Shown here in pieces: positions 31,543 through 40,489 of a stretch of 64,000 bases of DNA (positions within the stretch are counted from its first letter, which is position 1; each line of letters opens with the position of its first letter). Location of the stretch: assembly GCA_016713245.1 (NCBI GenBank), contig JADJPM010000005.1, forward strand, positions 496,001-560,000, written 5' to 3'. Source of the stretch: Verrucomicrobiaceae bacterium. Lineage in GTDB: Bacteria > Verrucomicrobiota > Verrucomicrobiia > Verrucomicrobiales > Verrucomicrobiaceae. The translations under genes were made by a program, and so were the position numbers. Under the pieces are notes generated by a model that made no database searches, had not been told where the DNA came from, and saw only the letters and a program-made list of their open reading frames with translations.

Positions 31543-32652
31543 ATGATCACCCCCGCCGCTGTTCTTTATGAAGCCAGGAAACCTCTCCGCATCGAGGACG
31601 TGGAGGTCCTGCCGCCGCAGCGCGGGGAGGTCACGGTGCGGATGAAGGCCGCAGGCGTGTGCCACAGCGATCTGCATGTGATGAAGGGCGATCTCTCGAT
31701 GCCGATGCCGATCATCCTCGGCCATGAAGGTAGCGGGGTGATCGAGGCGGTGGGCGAAGGCGTGACGAGCGTGCAGCCGGGTGATCCGGTGATCCTCGTG
31801 TGGCGCGGCTCCTGCGGCCGCTGCGAATACTGCGCCAATGGCCGCCCGGCGCTTTGCGACATGGGCACGCAGATGCGCTTCACCGGCACGATGCCGGATG
31901 GCACGACGCGTTTCCGCAATGCCGCAGGTGAGAGCATCCGCCACTACGCGGGCGTCTCCGCCTTCTCCACCCTCTCGACGATGCCGGAGGCCAGTGTGGT
32001 GAAGATCCCGGCGGACATCAGCTTTGAAAAAGCGGCGCTCATCGGCTGCGGCGTGATCACCGGCGTGGGTGCGGTGGTACATGCGGCGCAGGTGCGGCCG
32101 GGCAGCACGGTGGCCGTCGTAGGCTGCGGCGGCATCGGGCTGAACATCGTCCAAGGCGCGAAGCTGGCTGGAGCACGGCAAATCATCGCCGTGGACAAAT
32201 TTCCCCGTAAAGAGGCCGACGCACGGCTGTTTGGTGCCACCGACTACGTCGATGTAAACACCACCGATCCGGTCGAAGGCATCAAAGCGCTCACCGGAGG
32301 CAAAGGAGCCGATTTTTGCTTCGAAGCCTACGGCAGCGGCAAAACGACCGAGCAGGCCTACGATGCCACGAAGAAGGGCGGCATGTGCGTCGTCGTAGGC
32401 ATCACCAGCGCCGCGGACAAGGCGGCGATCAACATCAACCAGCTCGTGTATGCCGAGAAGACCCTGCGCGGCAGCATCTACGGCACGACGCGGCCGCGGA
32501 CGGATCTCTTAACACTCATCGACATGCATCGCGCCGGCCAGTTGAAGCTCGACGAGCTCGTCACGGCCCGTTACCCGCTCTCGGGCATCAACGAGGCCTA
32601 TGAGGCGCTGCAGCGCGGCGAGGTGGCGCGGAGCCTGATCGTGTTTGAGTAA
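31543..32652 (+). CDS. Zinc-dependent alcohol dehydrogenase (MDR family)
   Basis: A 369-residue medium-chain dehydrogenase. The catalytic zinc site uses Cys in AAGVCHSDLH and His-Glu in GHEGSGVIEAVG. The structural zinc motif is CGRCEYCANGRPALCD, and NAD binding is at VAVVGCGGIGLNIVQGAKLAGA. The length and layout resemble class III/benzyl-alcohol-type dehydrogenases, but the substrate cannot be read from sequence. A hairpin terminator follows at 32660-32687. Confidence 0.9.
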   Translation: MITPAAVLYEARKPLRIEDVEVLPPQRGEVTVRMKAAGVCHSDLHVMKGDLSMPMPIILGHEGSGVIEAVGEGVTSVQPGDPVILVWRGSCGRCEYCANGRPALCDMGTQMRFTGTMPDGTTRFRNAAGESIRHYAGVSAFSTLSTMPEASVVKIPADISFEKAALIGCGVITGVGAVVHAAQVRPGSTVAVVGCGGIGLNIVQGAKLAGARQIIAVDKFPRKEADARLFGATDYVDVNTTDPVEGIKALTGGKGADFCFEAYGSGKTTEQAYDATKKGGMCVVVGITSAADKAAININQLVYAEKTLRGSIYGTTRPRTDLLTLIDMHRAGQLKLDELVTARYPLSGINEAYEALQRGEVARSLIVFE

Positions 32653-32659
32653 AAACAAA

Positions 32660-32687
32660 GATCGACGGACCTTCCGGCCCGTCGATC
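32660..32687. terminator. Hairpin between convergent genes
   Basis: GATCGACGG and CCGTCGATC pair over 9 bp around the loop ACCTTCCGGC. It lies 8 bp after the alcohol dehydrogenase stop and 32 bp from the stop of the convergent lipoprotein gene, so it may serve both. Its loop is almost identical to that of the hairpin at 53528-53555. Confidence 0.65.
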
Positions 32688-32719
32688 CATGATTGAGAGA
32701 GGTTGAATGGGCTCGGGGC

Positions 32720-33517
32720 TTACTTCAGCTCGACCTTCACGACCTTCTTGCCTTCGATTTTGAGGCCCTCGACTTTTTCGAACTTCTTCGCGGCTTCGGC
32801 CATCGTCAGGCCGCTATCGCCGGATTCCATCACTTCCGCAAAGGCGTCGATGTTGTTGAGCAGCTTGTCGAACTGCACATCGAGGTAGGTGATGCCTTCA
32901 CCTTCACGGTGGCTGGCATCCGTGCTGGCGATGCCGGAGGCAGCCTTCACTTCGATCGACACACGCATGCCGGCAAACATCGGCTTCATCATGCCCACTT
33001 GAGCCTTCATCTGGGCGATCTCTTCGGCGCTCTTCTTCGGCTTGTCGCCGCTCTCGCTCTTCTTGTCCGCCTGTGGGTTGGTGATGGTGAGCGTGGAGCC
33101 TTCGAGAGCGAAGGTCATCTTGTCGTCTTCCTTCTTTTCGCCGCCTTCTTCCTTGTCAGGGGTGTTCGGCTTGTAGGTCATCTTGCGAATGTCAGCCACG
33201 GCAAAGGTTACTTTCGTGCCGCTCTTGCCATCGGGGGACTTCACTTCCTCGATGGACTTCACGGTGACACCTTCGCCGAGATCCTTGGCACGCTTTTCGG
33301 CCTGTTCCTTGTCCATGATGAGACCTTTGAGCTGCTCGCCAGGACCACCGGCACCGCCGCCCTGGGCCATCATCGCGGCGAGCTGAGCACCGAGCAGGGC
33401 GGTCTCCTCCACGATGGCGCTGCCATCTTTGCTGACAATGACGGTGGACTTGATTTCAAGGCAGGAGGCAAGTCCGAAAACAGCCGCCACGGCGAGGATG
33501 AGACGTGAGAGTTTCAT
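32720..33517 (-). CDS. Lipoprotein of unknown function
   Basis: A 265-residue protein with a lipoprotein signal, MKLSRLILAVAAVFGLASC, which fixes the start at 33517. The mature part is charged, with a Lys/Glu-rich middle (DKEEGGEKKEDDKMTF and KKSESGDKPKKSAEE) and short beta-strand-like segments around it. STVIVSKDGSAIVEETALLG near the start suggests a small beta domain. I do not recognise the family. It is divergent from the regulator pair at 33651. Confidence 0.75.
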   Translation of the reverse strand: MKLSRLILAVAAVFGLASCLEIKSTVIVSKDGSAIVEETALLGAQLAAMMAQGGGAGGPGEQLKGLIMDKEQAEKRAKDLGEGVTVKSIEEVKSPDGKSGTKVTFAVADIRKMTYKPNTPDKEEGGEKKEDDKMTFALEGSTLTITNPQADKKSESGDKPKKSAEEIAQMKAQVGMMKPMFAGMRVSIEVKAASGIASTDASHREGEGITYLDVQFDKLLNNIDAFAEVMESGDSGLTMAEAAKKFEKVEGLKIEGKKVVKVELK

Positions 33518-33650
33518 AAAGGCGGCCACCCTACGGCATCGCCCGCCGCCGCCACAACCTGAAAGACGATGTGCGACGTCTTTTTCACCGCAGGGCCGCC
33601 CGGCAGGAATCCGGCTTGCCAAACGGTCTGCCGTTTGAGACAAATCCCCC

Positions 33651-34133
33651 ATGGAATCCCACGAAGTCATCCAGCAGGCCATCGACAAGAACTCCAACGT
33701 CAAGGAAGTCGCCGCACAGCTCGCCATCTCCAGCTCGCTCGTCTATAAATGGGCCTCAGGGGAGGATTACAAAGGCGAGGGAGCCACCAACCCGCTCGAC
33801 CGCGTGCAGAAGCTCTTCGAGATCACGCAGGACGAGCAGCTCATCCACTGGCTTTGCCAGAAATCCGGCGGCGTCTTTGTGCGCAATCCGCCGACGAAGT
33901 GCGTGAAGGGATTCGAGGTCGTCCCGGCCACGCAGGAGATCGTGATGCGCTTTGCCGATGTGCTGGCCGCGATCAGCAAGGCCGCCGGGGATAGCCACAT
34001 CTCCCCCGAGGAGGCTGATCATATCCGCAATGAGTGGGATGACCTCAAACGCTACGCAGAGGGCTTCGTTCGCTGCTGCGAGGAGGGTGATTTCGAGAAC
34101 TTGGCCCAGTCCATCCAGCCGCAACGGAAGTAG
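33651..34133 (+). CDS. Phage CII-like DNA-binding regulatory protein
   Basis: A 160-residue protein with an N-terminal helix-turn-helix (residues about 5-35, NVKEVAAQLAISSSLVYKW). It is followed by PLDRVQKLFEITQDEQLIHWLCQKSGGVFVRN, as in the phage regulatory protein CII family. The C-terminal helical part is acidic. It lies 12 bp before an AraC-type regulator and probably shares its transcript. No phage structural genes are nearby, so I treat it as a chromosomal regulator. Its target is unknown. Confidence 0.75.
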   Translation: MESHEVIQQAIDKNSNVKEVAAQLAISSSLVYKWASGEDYKGEGATNPLDRVQKLFEITQDEQLIHWLCQKSGGVFVRNPPTKCVKGFEVVPATQEIVMRFADVLAAISKAAGDSHISPEEADHIRNEWDDLKRYAEGFVRCCEEGDFENLAQSIQPQRK

Positions 34134-34145
34134 TCCCTCGATCTC

Positions 34146-35015
34146 ATGAAGCCCGTCTTTGAAAAAGTCCCGAAACGCGACTGGGAATCCTTCCACTGCG
34201 AAATCGTGCGCGGCCGTGACTACGGCACGCGCTGGCATTTCCATCCCGAGTTCCAGATCACGCTGGCCATCCAGAGCAGCGGTCACCGCGTCGTCGGGGA
34301 CAACATCGCCCCGCTGACGGATGGCGACATCGTGCTGCTCGGCGCGAATCTGCCGCATGTATGGCATCAGGATGAAAATGCCGGCAAAGATGTGCATGCG
34401 ATCATCGCTCGCTTTGATCCGCAGACGCTCGGCGCGGATTTCTTCAAGCTGCCTGAACTCGATAGCGTGCGCCGCCTGCTGGAAAAAGCCTCGCGAGGCC
34501 TCGAAGTACGCGGCAAGACCCGTGGCCTCATCGCGGCGCACATGCGGCGCATCGCGGAGACGGAGGGCTTTGCTCGCATCCTGGAGCTGCTGGCCATTCT
34601 GCATCTCCTTTCCGAGGCGAAGGGCGATGTGAAGCCTCTTTCCAGTGCTGGTTACACGCCGAAGCTCGAATCCGCCGACCAGGGCCGCATGCAGCGCGTG
34701 TGTGATTTTATCCACTCGCATCTCACCGACGACATTGATCGGGCACAGCTCGCGAAGCTGGCCCATCTCAGCGAAGGAGCCTTCAGCCGCTTCTTCCACT
34801 CCCGCACGGGCAAAACCGTGCCGGAGTATGTGAACGAAGTGCGCATCGGTCGTGCCTGCCGCATGTTGGCGGAAGATGCCTTCAACATCACGGACATCGC
34901 TATGGACTGCGGCTATCGAAATCTGGCGAACTTCAACCGCCGCTTCCGCCAGGTCACGAGCATGACACCGAGCGAGTATCGCTCAAAGTTTCGCGGCGCG
35001 GCGGGTGGAAGGTAA
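34146..35015 (+). CDS. AraC-family transcriptional regulator with N-terminal cupin
   Basis: A 289-residue regulator. The N-terminal cupin sensor domain reads RDYGTRWHFHPEFQITLAIQSSGHRVVGD. Two helix-turn-helix units at the C-terminus read IDRAQLAKLAHLSEGAFSRFFHSRTGKTVPEYVNEVRIGRACRML and ITDIAMDCGYRNLANFNRRFRQVTSMTPSEYR. The sensor part resembles sugar-responsive AraC regulators. It follows the CII-like gene closely. The target is unknown. Confidence 0.9.
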   Translation: MKPVFEKVPKRDWESFHCEIVRGRDYGTRWHFHPEFQITLAIQSSGHRVVGDNIAPLTDGDIVLLGANLPHVWHQDENAGKDVHAIIARFDPQTLGADFFKLPELDSVRRLLEKASRGLEVRGKTRGLIAAHMRRIAETEGFARILELLAILHLLSEAKGDVKPLSSAGYTPKLESADQGRMQRVCDFIHSHLTDDIDRAQLAKLAHLSEGAFSRFFHSRTGKTVPEYVNEVRIGRACRMLAEDAFNITDIAMDCGYRNLANFNRRFRQVTSMTPSEYRSKFRGAAGGR

Positions 35016-35021
35016 GACGGC

Positions 35022-35675
35022 TCAGTTTTCCTCTTTGAGCCATTCCATCGTTCCGGCGGCAAAGGTGACGATTTGCTCCGCCACCTCGGCGGGCAGGCTG
35101 TCCGCGAGGTAACCGAGGTTCTCCCAGTCCGTGCAGGCCTTCTTCACCTCGGCGGCAAAATTGGCGCGGTCCTCTTTCTCGGTCACGAGTTCGCCTGGCT
35201 TCAGCTTTTTCAGAAAGGCCACGTTCTGCTGGATCATCTTGCGTGCTTTCGCGCTGCCCTCACCTTCGGCAGGCGGAAAATCTGCGGCGACCCCGGCCAG
35301 AAAGTCCTCCACTTCCGAGGCATCGCGTGCCGCACCGTGGCTGTACATCGTGCCACCCCCGTTGATGATCGCGGCAAGCCCAAACGGCGAAAGGCGGCAT
35401 GCCGTGATCATCTCACGCCAAGTGTTGAGCTGGTTCACCTGACGCAGATCGACTTTAGCGAGCGCATTTTCCGTCTTCAGGCGCAGCGCGGTTGCGTAAA
35501 GCCGCGCGGCTTCGTCCATGCCGACCTCACTCTCATCCTCGGTGAATTCCGCGAGCTTTTCGGGGCCGAGCTTGAGCGCCTGGGCAGAGGTAACCGGTTT
35601 AAGTCCCCCATCCTGTGCGAGGGACAGCATGGGAGCGACGAGGGCGATGAGTGTGAGGCGGAGAGGGATGTTCAT
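35022..35675 (-). CDS. Secreted protein of unknown function
   Basis: A 217-residue protein with signal peptide MNIPLRLTLIALVAPMLSLA, which sets the start at 35675. The mature part is helical and acidic, with no recognised domain (MYSHGAARDASEVEDFLAGVAADFP is a conserved-looking core). Its start overlaps the stop of the racemase-like gene by 4 bp, so it is the third gene of a tightly coupled operon. Any cell-wall role is positional inference only. Confidence 0.7.
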   Translation of the reverse strand: MNIPLRLTLIALVAPMLSLAQDGGLKPVTSAQALKLGPEKLAEFTEDESEVGMDEAARLYATALRLKTENALAKVDLRQVNQLNTWREMITACRLSPFGLAAIINGGGTMYSHGAARDASEVEDFLAGVAADFPPAEGEGSAKARKMIQQNVAFLKKLKPGELVTEKEDRANFAAEVKKACTDWENLGYLADSLPAEVAEQIVTFAAGTMEWLKEEN

Positions 35676-36925
35676 GGGAGAGGTTGAAGGCGGTTCCAAA
35701 CTGACTGCAAACGCTCTCGCAGCAAGCGTGCCGAAGGTGCGGGCAGCATGTCGGGCGTGAGCGGCACATTCTTGGTGTCCTCACGCTCCAGATTGCCCGG
35801 CATGCGCGAGTATTTGTAGTCGCGATCGAGGCTGCCATCCGGTGCGAGTTTGATGTCCGGACAGGCTGAATTCGCCACGGAGAGGTAAAACAGATCCTTC
35901 GCCAGCACGCAGGCCTCGCCGGGCTTGAGGCGGAGCTTGGCGAGGGCGAGTTCGCGGAAAAGCTCGCGGGCGGTGAGCTGCGCGGGATTCACGAAGTTCC
36001 GCTTTTCAGCGATCACCTCCTTCATGGCAGGCTCGGTGCGGATTTGAGCGAAAGCAGCATCGATCTCCGCCTCGGCCAGCGGGTAATGCGTGCAGCCCAA
36101 AACGATGCTTTCGAGCGGCTTGGTAGGTTTGAGAGCCAGATAAGCCTCCGCCAGCGAACGGGCTTCTTTGAGCGCATAACTCGAAACGGAATCCGGAAAG
36201 GCTGAATCCCCCTCGATAGCTCCGGCGAGCGTGGCGCTGCCCTGTTGAGCAATGAGCGGCACCGAACGCCCCGCGAGGCCGAGCGTGCTCGTGATGGTCT
36301 TCGGATACGCACCGCTCGCACAGGTGCCCACCGTGGCGAGAATGCCGATGCCGCCTTCCGCTTTCGATTCCAGCACGCCGCGTGCTCCCGCCTCGACGAC
36401 GCCGACAACGATGACCGGCAGTTTCCAAGCGGCGATGGCTTTTCGGATGTCTTCGAGGCCGTAAGCCGTGGCCGTGTTGCAGGCGATAACGATGGCTTTG
36501 ACCGGCGGCTTGTCGAAACGCGGCTCCGCCGCCCAAACACGACGTCCGAGGAGGAAGACAGCGTCCTTCAAAATCAGCTCGCGAAGGTAATCGGTGCGTC
36601 CGGCCGCAGAGTAGTTGCCGTAAGGCATGTTCGCCTGGTCGCCGAAGTAGATGAAGCGCTCGTCTTGGAAGTCCGGCACGCCATCCGCGCCTGGAGCCAG
36701 GGTGTCATTGTGAAACGCATCGAGTTTCAAGATCGCCTCCATGACCGTGAGACCGCCGATGCCAGAATCAAACACACCGATGGGCAGCTTTCGCGTGGCT
36801 TCATCCGTGCTCCAGGCCGTCTGATCAAAGGTGAAAGCCGTTTTGCCATCTCCTGGCGCATGCGTGACGAGGTCAGCGGCTTGAGCCGCGCCTAACAGGG
36901 AGATGAGGAAAAGAAGAGGTTTCAT
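35672..36925 (-). CDS. Exported glutamate-racemase-like protein
   Basis: A 417-residue Asp/Glu racemase-family protein with both catalytic cysteine motifs of MurI: ACNTAT (Cys149) and GCTHYP (Cys278), plus DSGIGGLTV at residues 53-61. Unlike cytoplasmic MurI (about 270 residues) it has a signal peptide (MKPLLFLISLLGAAQAA) and long extra segments, including about 90 residues after the core. It should therefore act outside the cytoplasm, for example on free glutamate or wall-derived substrates. It overlaps the SpmAB fusion gene and the following gene by 4 bp each. The activity is unproven. Confidence 0.8.
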   Translation of the reverse strand: MKPLLFLISLLGAAQAADLVTHAPGDGKTAFTFDQTAWSTDEATRKLPIGVFDSGIGGLTVMEAILKLDAFHNDTLAPGADGVPDFQDERFIYFGDQANMPYGNYSAAGRTDYLRELILKDAVFLLGRRVWAAEPRFDKPPVKAIVIACNTATAYGLEDIRKAIAAWKLPVIVVGVVEAGARGVLESKAEGGIGILATVGTCASGAYPKTITSTLGLAGRSVPLIAQQGSATLAGAIEGDSAFPDSVSSYALKEARSLAEAYLALKPTKPLESIVLGCTHYPLAEAEIDAAFAQIRTEPAMKEVIAEKRNFVNPAQLTARELFRELALAKLRLKPGEACVLAKDLFYLSVANSACPDIKLAPDGSLDRDYKYSRMPGNLEREDTKNVPLTPDMLPAPSARLLRERLQSVWNRLQPLP

Positions 36926-38331
36926 ACGAGTGCAAACAACAACCGGCCGAAGAAGATCGCGGCGCACATGCCGATGAAATCGGCGGTGAGGCCGGCGAGG
37001 AGGGCGTGGCGGAAGCGGCGGACGCCAACGCTGCCGAAATAGACGGTGAGCACATAGAAGGTCGTCTCCGTGGAGCCGTAGAGGATGGCGGCGGTGAATT
37101 TGACCATCTCGCTGAGATCGGGACGCGTGAGGATCTCATTGAGAATGCCTTGAGCGCCACTGCCGCTGAGTGGACGCATCAGGGCGAGGGTGAGAAGTTC
37201 CACCGGGAAGCCGAGTAGGTTTAGCACCGGCGCCAGCGCGTACTCCAAGAGCAGGAAAGCGCCGGATTCGCGGAGAATGGCGAGGACCGCTAGCATGGCG
37301 ACGAGGTAGGGCATGATGCGGGTGGAGACGGCAAAGCCTTCCTTGGCGCCTTCGACAAACTCTTCATACACCCGCACGCCACGAGCCCAGGCAATGCCAA
37401 CGGCAGCAAGGAGGATGGCCGGAATGGCGAGACCAGAGGCTCCATCCATCATGCGACGCCACACCGGAGGCTCAACTGCGGCGACCATTTGCGTTTGCGC
37501 GGCTTTTTTCTCGCTGAGGACTTTTTCGGCAGTGGCTTTTCGTTCGGCGGCTTTTTCAATGACGGACGAGAGGCCGGTGTCACGCAAGAGATCGCCACGA
37601 AGGTTCTTGGGGCCGAGTTCGAGCACGGCCATACCAGCGAAGAGAAAGGCGAGAAGGCCGAGAAAAAACTTGGCGCGGCCGGAGATGCCCGTTTGCACGG
37701 CTTTCTTCTCTTCGACGGGCTGCTCGACCTCATCGGGAAGCTGCGGGGAGAAGCGCTGGTAGGTCTTCGCGGCGAGCACGGCCACGGTGGAGGTGCAGGC
37801 GGTGGCGATGATCGTGGGAATAATGACGCGGAAGCTATTGCTGATGCCTGCGGCGTTGAGGAAGTTCATCGCCGTGATCGGGATGAGGGTGAATCCGGCG
37901 GTGTTGAGCGCGAGGAAGGTCACCATGGTGTTGCTGGCGCTTTGCTTGTGCGCATTGAGCTCCTGCAGATGCCCCATGGCCTTCAGGCCCATCGGTGTGG
38001 CGCTGTTCGAGAGGCCGAGCATGTTCGCGGAGAGGTTCATCACCATGGCCCCCATCGCGGGATGATCCTTGGGCACATCGGGGAAAAGCCGACGCAGCAG
38101 CGGTGAGAGAAAGCGGACCAGCGCATCGAGCACGCCGGCCTTTTCCATGAGGCGCAGCACACCGAGCCAAAACATCATCATGCCCGCCAACGGTAGGGCA
38201 ATGCCCATGACGGCTTTTTCAGCCGCTTTTGCTGCCGCATCGAGCACGCTGCCCTCGCCCGAGACATGCCCGGTGAGGCCCGCGACGAGGATTCCGATGA
38301 AAAGAAGGACGGCCCAGATGTGGTTCAGCAT
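36922..38331 (-). CDS. SpmA-SpmB fusion membrane protein (nucleoside-recognition/Gate domains)
   Basis: A 469-residue membrane protein. The N-terminal half (about 1-200) matches SpmA (MVMNLSANMLGLSNSATPMGLKAM, NTMVTFLALNTAGFTLIP). The C-terminal half (about 310-469) matches SpmB (RIMPYLVAMLAVLAILRESGA, RPLSGSGAQGILNEIL, YGSTETTFYVLTVYFGSVG). In Bacillus the separate proteins affect spore core dehydration. This is no sporulation context, and similar fusions occur in other Gram-negative phyla. A charged linker of about 110 residues joins the halves. It is first in an operon with an exported racemase-like protein. The start at 38331 is favoured over an upstream glycine-rich extension. Confidence 0.82.
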   Translation of the reverse strand: MLNHIWAVLLFIGILVAGLTGHVSGEGSVLDAAAKAAEKAVMGIALPLAGMMMFWLGVLRLMEKAGVLDALVRFLSPLLRRLFPDVPKDHPAMGAMVMNLSANMLGLSNSATPMGLKAMGHLQELNAHKQSASNTMVTFLALNTAGFTLIPITAMNFLNAAGISNSFRVIIPTIIATACTSTVAVLAAKTYQRFSPQLPDEVEQPVEEKKAVQTGISGRAKFFLGLLAFLFAGMAVLELGPKNLRGDLLRDTGLSSVIEKAAERKATAEKVLSEKKAAQTQMVAAVEPPVWRRMMDGASGLAIPAILLAAVGIAWARGVRVYEEFVEGAKEGFAVSTRIMPYLVAMLAVLAILRESGAFLLLEYALAPVLNLLGFPVELLTLALMRPLSGSGAQGILNEILTRPDLSEMVKFTAAILYGSTETTFYVLTVYFGSVGVRRFRHALLAGLTADFIGMCAAIFFGRLLFALV

Positions 38332-38452
38332 GGACGCGGAGTCTGGCGGCGATTGCCAGTGCGGCAACCAGTTCCCTCCTCCGCCCCCCTCAGGCATGGG
38401 GATTTGCCAAACCAGAGGCCACCGCTATCGTCCACACTTTCCACCTCTCCAC

Positions 38453-40420
38453 ATGTCGCTCGAAGCCACCCTCACCAGCGCCGCCGCCGCGGGCAAAATC
38501 CTCGAATCCACGCATCAAAACATCCTCGCCCTGCTCGCTGCGAGCAGCGAGCCTCTCTACAAGGCCAGCATCGAGGAACTCGCCGCTGCGGAGCAGTGGG
38601 ACGAGCTCAATGACCGCTTCTTCCAGGCGCTGAAATTCGGCACCGGCGGTCTGCGCGGTCGCACGGTCGGCAAAATCGTCACCCAGGCCGAGCGCGGCCA
38701 TGCGCCCGCCGATCAGCGTCCGGATCATCCCTGCGTCGGCACAAACGCGATGAACTTCTACAACGTGGCCCGCGCGACCCGCGGCCTCGTGGCTTACATC
38801 AAAGCCTATCGCGAAAAGGCGGGCCTCGGCGGCAAGCCGACCGTCGTTTTCTCGCACGACACGCGTCATTTCTCGCCGGAGTTCGCGAAACGCTGCGCCC
38901 AGATCGCCATGGATCACGGCGCGGATGTTTATCTCTTCGACGGCTGCCGTGCGACGCCGGAAATGAGCTTTGCCGTGCGCCAACTCCGCACGGATGCCGG
39001 GGTGATGCTCACGGCCTCGCACAACCCGGCCCACGACAATGGCTACAAGGTTAATTACAGCGACGGCGCGGGCATTGTGGAGCCTCATGCGAAGGGCATC
39101 ATCACCGAGGTGAATGCCATCAAAGATGAGAGCTACACGCCGCTGCCGGAAGCGCAGCGCGGCAAGCTCACGATGCTCGGCGAGGACATGGACGCGCAGT
39201 ATTTGGAACGCGTGGAGACGATGATGCTCCAGCCACAGCTCCTCCAGCAGGAAGCCGCCAAGAAGCTCAAAATCGTGTACACCGCACTTCACGGCGCGGG
39301 TGGCGTTTTGGTGCCCGTGATCCTTAAAAAGCTCGGCTTCAACTTTTTCACCGTGCCCGAGCAGGACGTGCGTGATGGCCGCTTCCCCACCGTGAAGTCG
39401 CCGAACCCGGAAAACGCGCCCGCTTTGAAAATGGCGGTCGATTTGGCCGACAAGGAAGGCGCGGACATCGTCATCGGCACCGATCCGGACTGCGACCGCA
39501 TGGGCGTGGGTGTGCGTGACGCCAGCGGCAAGATGCAGCTCCTCACCGGCAACCAAACCGGCTCGCTCATGGGCTGGTATCGCCTCAAGACGATGTTTGA
39601 CCTCGGCATCCTGAACGAATCGAACAAGAAGAACGCCGTCTTCCTCAAGACCTTCGTCACCAGCCCGATGCAGGACGCCATCGCAGCCAAGTTTGGCGTG
39701 GCCTGCGTGAACACGCTCACAGGCTTCAAATGGATCAGCGCCAAGCTGAACAAATACGAAAACGCTCTCCCTGCCGACATCCGCGCCAAGTATCGCGACC
39801 TCAGCGCCACCGAATCACGCTCGCTGCGCCTTCAACACGGCACGTTCCTCGTCTTCGGTGGCGAGGAAAGCTACGGCTACATGGGCGATGACTTCAGCCG
39901 CGACAAAGACGGCAACGGCGCCGTCGTCATGTTCGCCGAACTCGCCGCCTACGCCGCGTCGAAAGGCCTCACCGTCGCCGGATTGCTCGACGAGGTGTAT
40001 TGCGACATCGGCTTCTTCATGGAGCGCAATGAGAGCGTCGTCTTTGAAGGTGCCGCGGGTGCCGCGCAGATCCAAAAGCTCGCTGACAGCTACGGCGCGA
40101 ATCCGCCGAAGGAAGTCGATGGCAGCGCCGTGACCAGCGTGCGTGATTTCCGCAAGACCGGCATCATCGACGAGGAGGGTGATCCCGTTTCGACGGAGAA
40201 AATGCTCTTCGTCGATCTCGCCGATGGTCGCAGCTTTGCCGTGCGCCCTTCCGGCACGGAGCCGAAGATCAAATACTACATGTTTGGCCGCCAAACGCCT
40301 GCCGCAGGCCAGAAACTCAGCGCCGCTGAACTCGCCGCCGCGAAGGACAAGGTCAGCAACTCTCTCGCCAGCATGTGGGAGAAGCTCCGCGCGGACATTG
40401 ACGTGCGGCTGGCGAGCTGA
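38453..40420 (+). CDS. Phosphoglucomutase/phosphomannomutase family enzyme
   Basis: A 655-residue alpha-D-phosphohexomutase. The phosphoserine loop is LTASHNPAHDNGYK (Ser189), the Mg site is DPDCDR (Asp344, 346, 348), the sugar loop is GGEESYGYMGDDFSRDKDG and the phosphate-binding loop is VRPSGTEPKIKYY. The large size fits the PgcA/ManB-type enzymes that interconvert glucose-1- and glucose-6-phosphate, so it could feed UDP-sugar synthesis (compare ugd at 58622). It is divergent from the SpmAB operon. Confidence 0.92.
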   Translation: MSLEATLTSAAAAGKILESTHQNILALLAASSEPLYKASIEELAAAEQWDELNDRFFQALKFGTGGLRGRTVGKIVTQAERGHAPADQRPDHPCVGTNAMNFYNVARATRGLVAYIKAYREKAGLGGKPTVVFSHDTRHFSPEFAKRCAQIAMDHGADVYLFDGCRATPEMSFAVRQLRTDAGVMLTASHNPAHDNGYKVNYSDGAGIVEPHAKGIITEVNAIKDESYTPLPEAQRGKLTMLGEDMDAQYLERVETMMLQPQLLQQEAAKKLKIVYTALHGAGGVLVPVILKKLGFNFFTVPEQDVRDGRFPTVKSPNPENAPALKMAVDLADKEGADIVIGTDPDCDRMGVGVRDASGKMQLLTGNQTGSLMGWYRLKTMFDLGILNESNKKNAVFLKTFVTSPMQDAIAAKFGVACVNTLTGFKWISAKLNKYENALPADIRAKYRDLSATESRSLRLQHGTFLVFGGEESYGYMGDDFSRDKDGNGAVVMFAELAAYAASKGLTVAGLLDEVYCDIGFFMERNESVVFEGAAGAAQIQKLADSYGANPPKEVDGSAVTSVRDFRKTGIIDEEGDPVSTEKMLFVDLADGRSFAVRPSGTEPKIKYYMFGRQTPAAGQKLSAAELAAAKDKVSNSLASMWEKLRADIDVRLAS

Positions 40421-40433
40421 GGCCGGGAGATAC

Positions 40434-40489
40434 GTCAACGAGGTCAGTGAGGTCATTTTGACCTGATTGACCTTGTTGGCCTGATTGAC
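40434..40489. repeat. 9-bp-word hairpin (GTCAAYCAG) between convergent genes
   Basis: The left arm is GTCAACGAG, GTCAGTGAG, GTCA and the right arm is the inverted GTCAATCAG, GCCAACAAG, GTCAATCAG, GTCA, with a 3-base loop. It fills the 69-bp gap between phosphoglucomutase and the subtilase gene, ending right at the subtilase stop codon, and could terminate both. The same 9-bp words are found in frame in dmsBC (15962-15988) and nasA (18836-18862). Confidence 0.75.

Noticed and set aside
35672..36925. Frameshifted or mis-started cytoplasmic MurI
   Set aside because: The frame is continuous, both catalytic cysteines are present and the signal peptide lies in a tightly overlapping operon, so export looks genuine.
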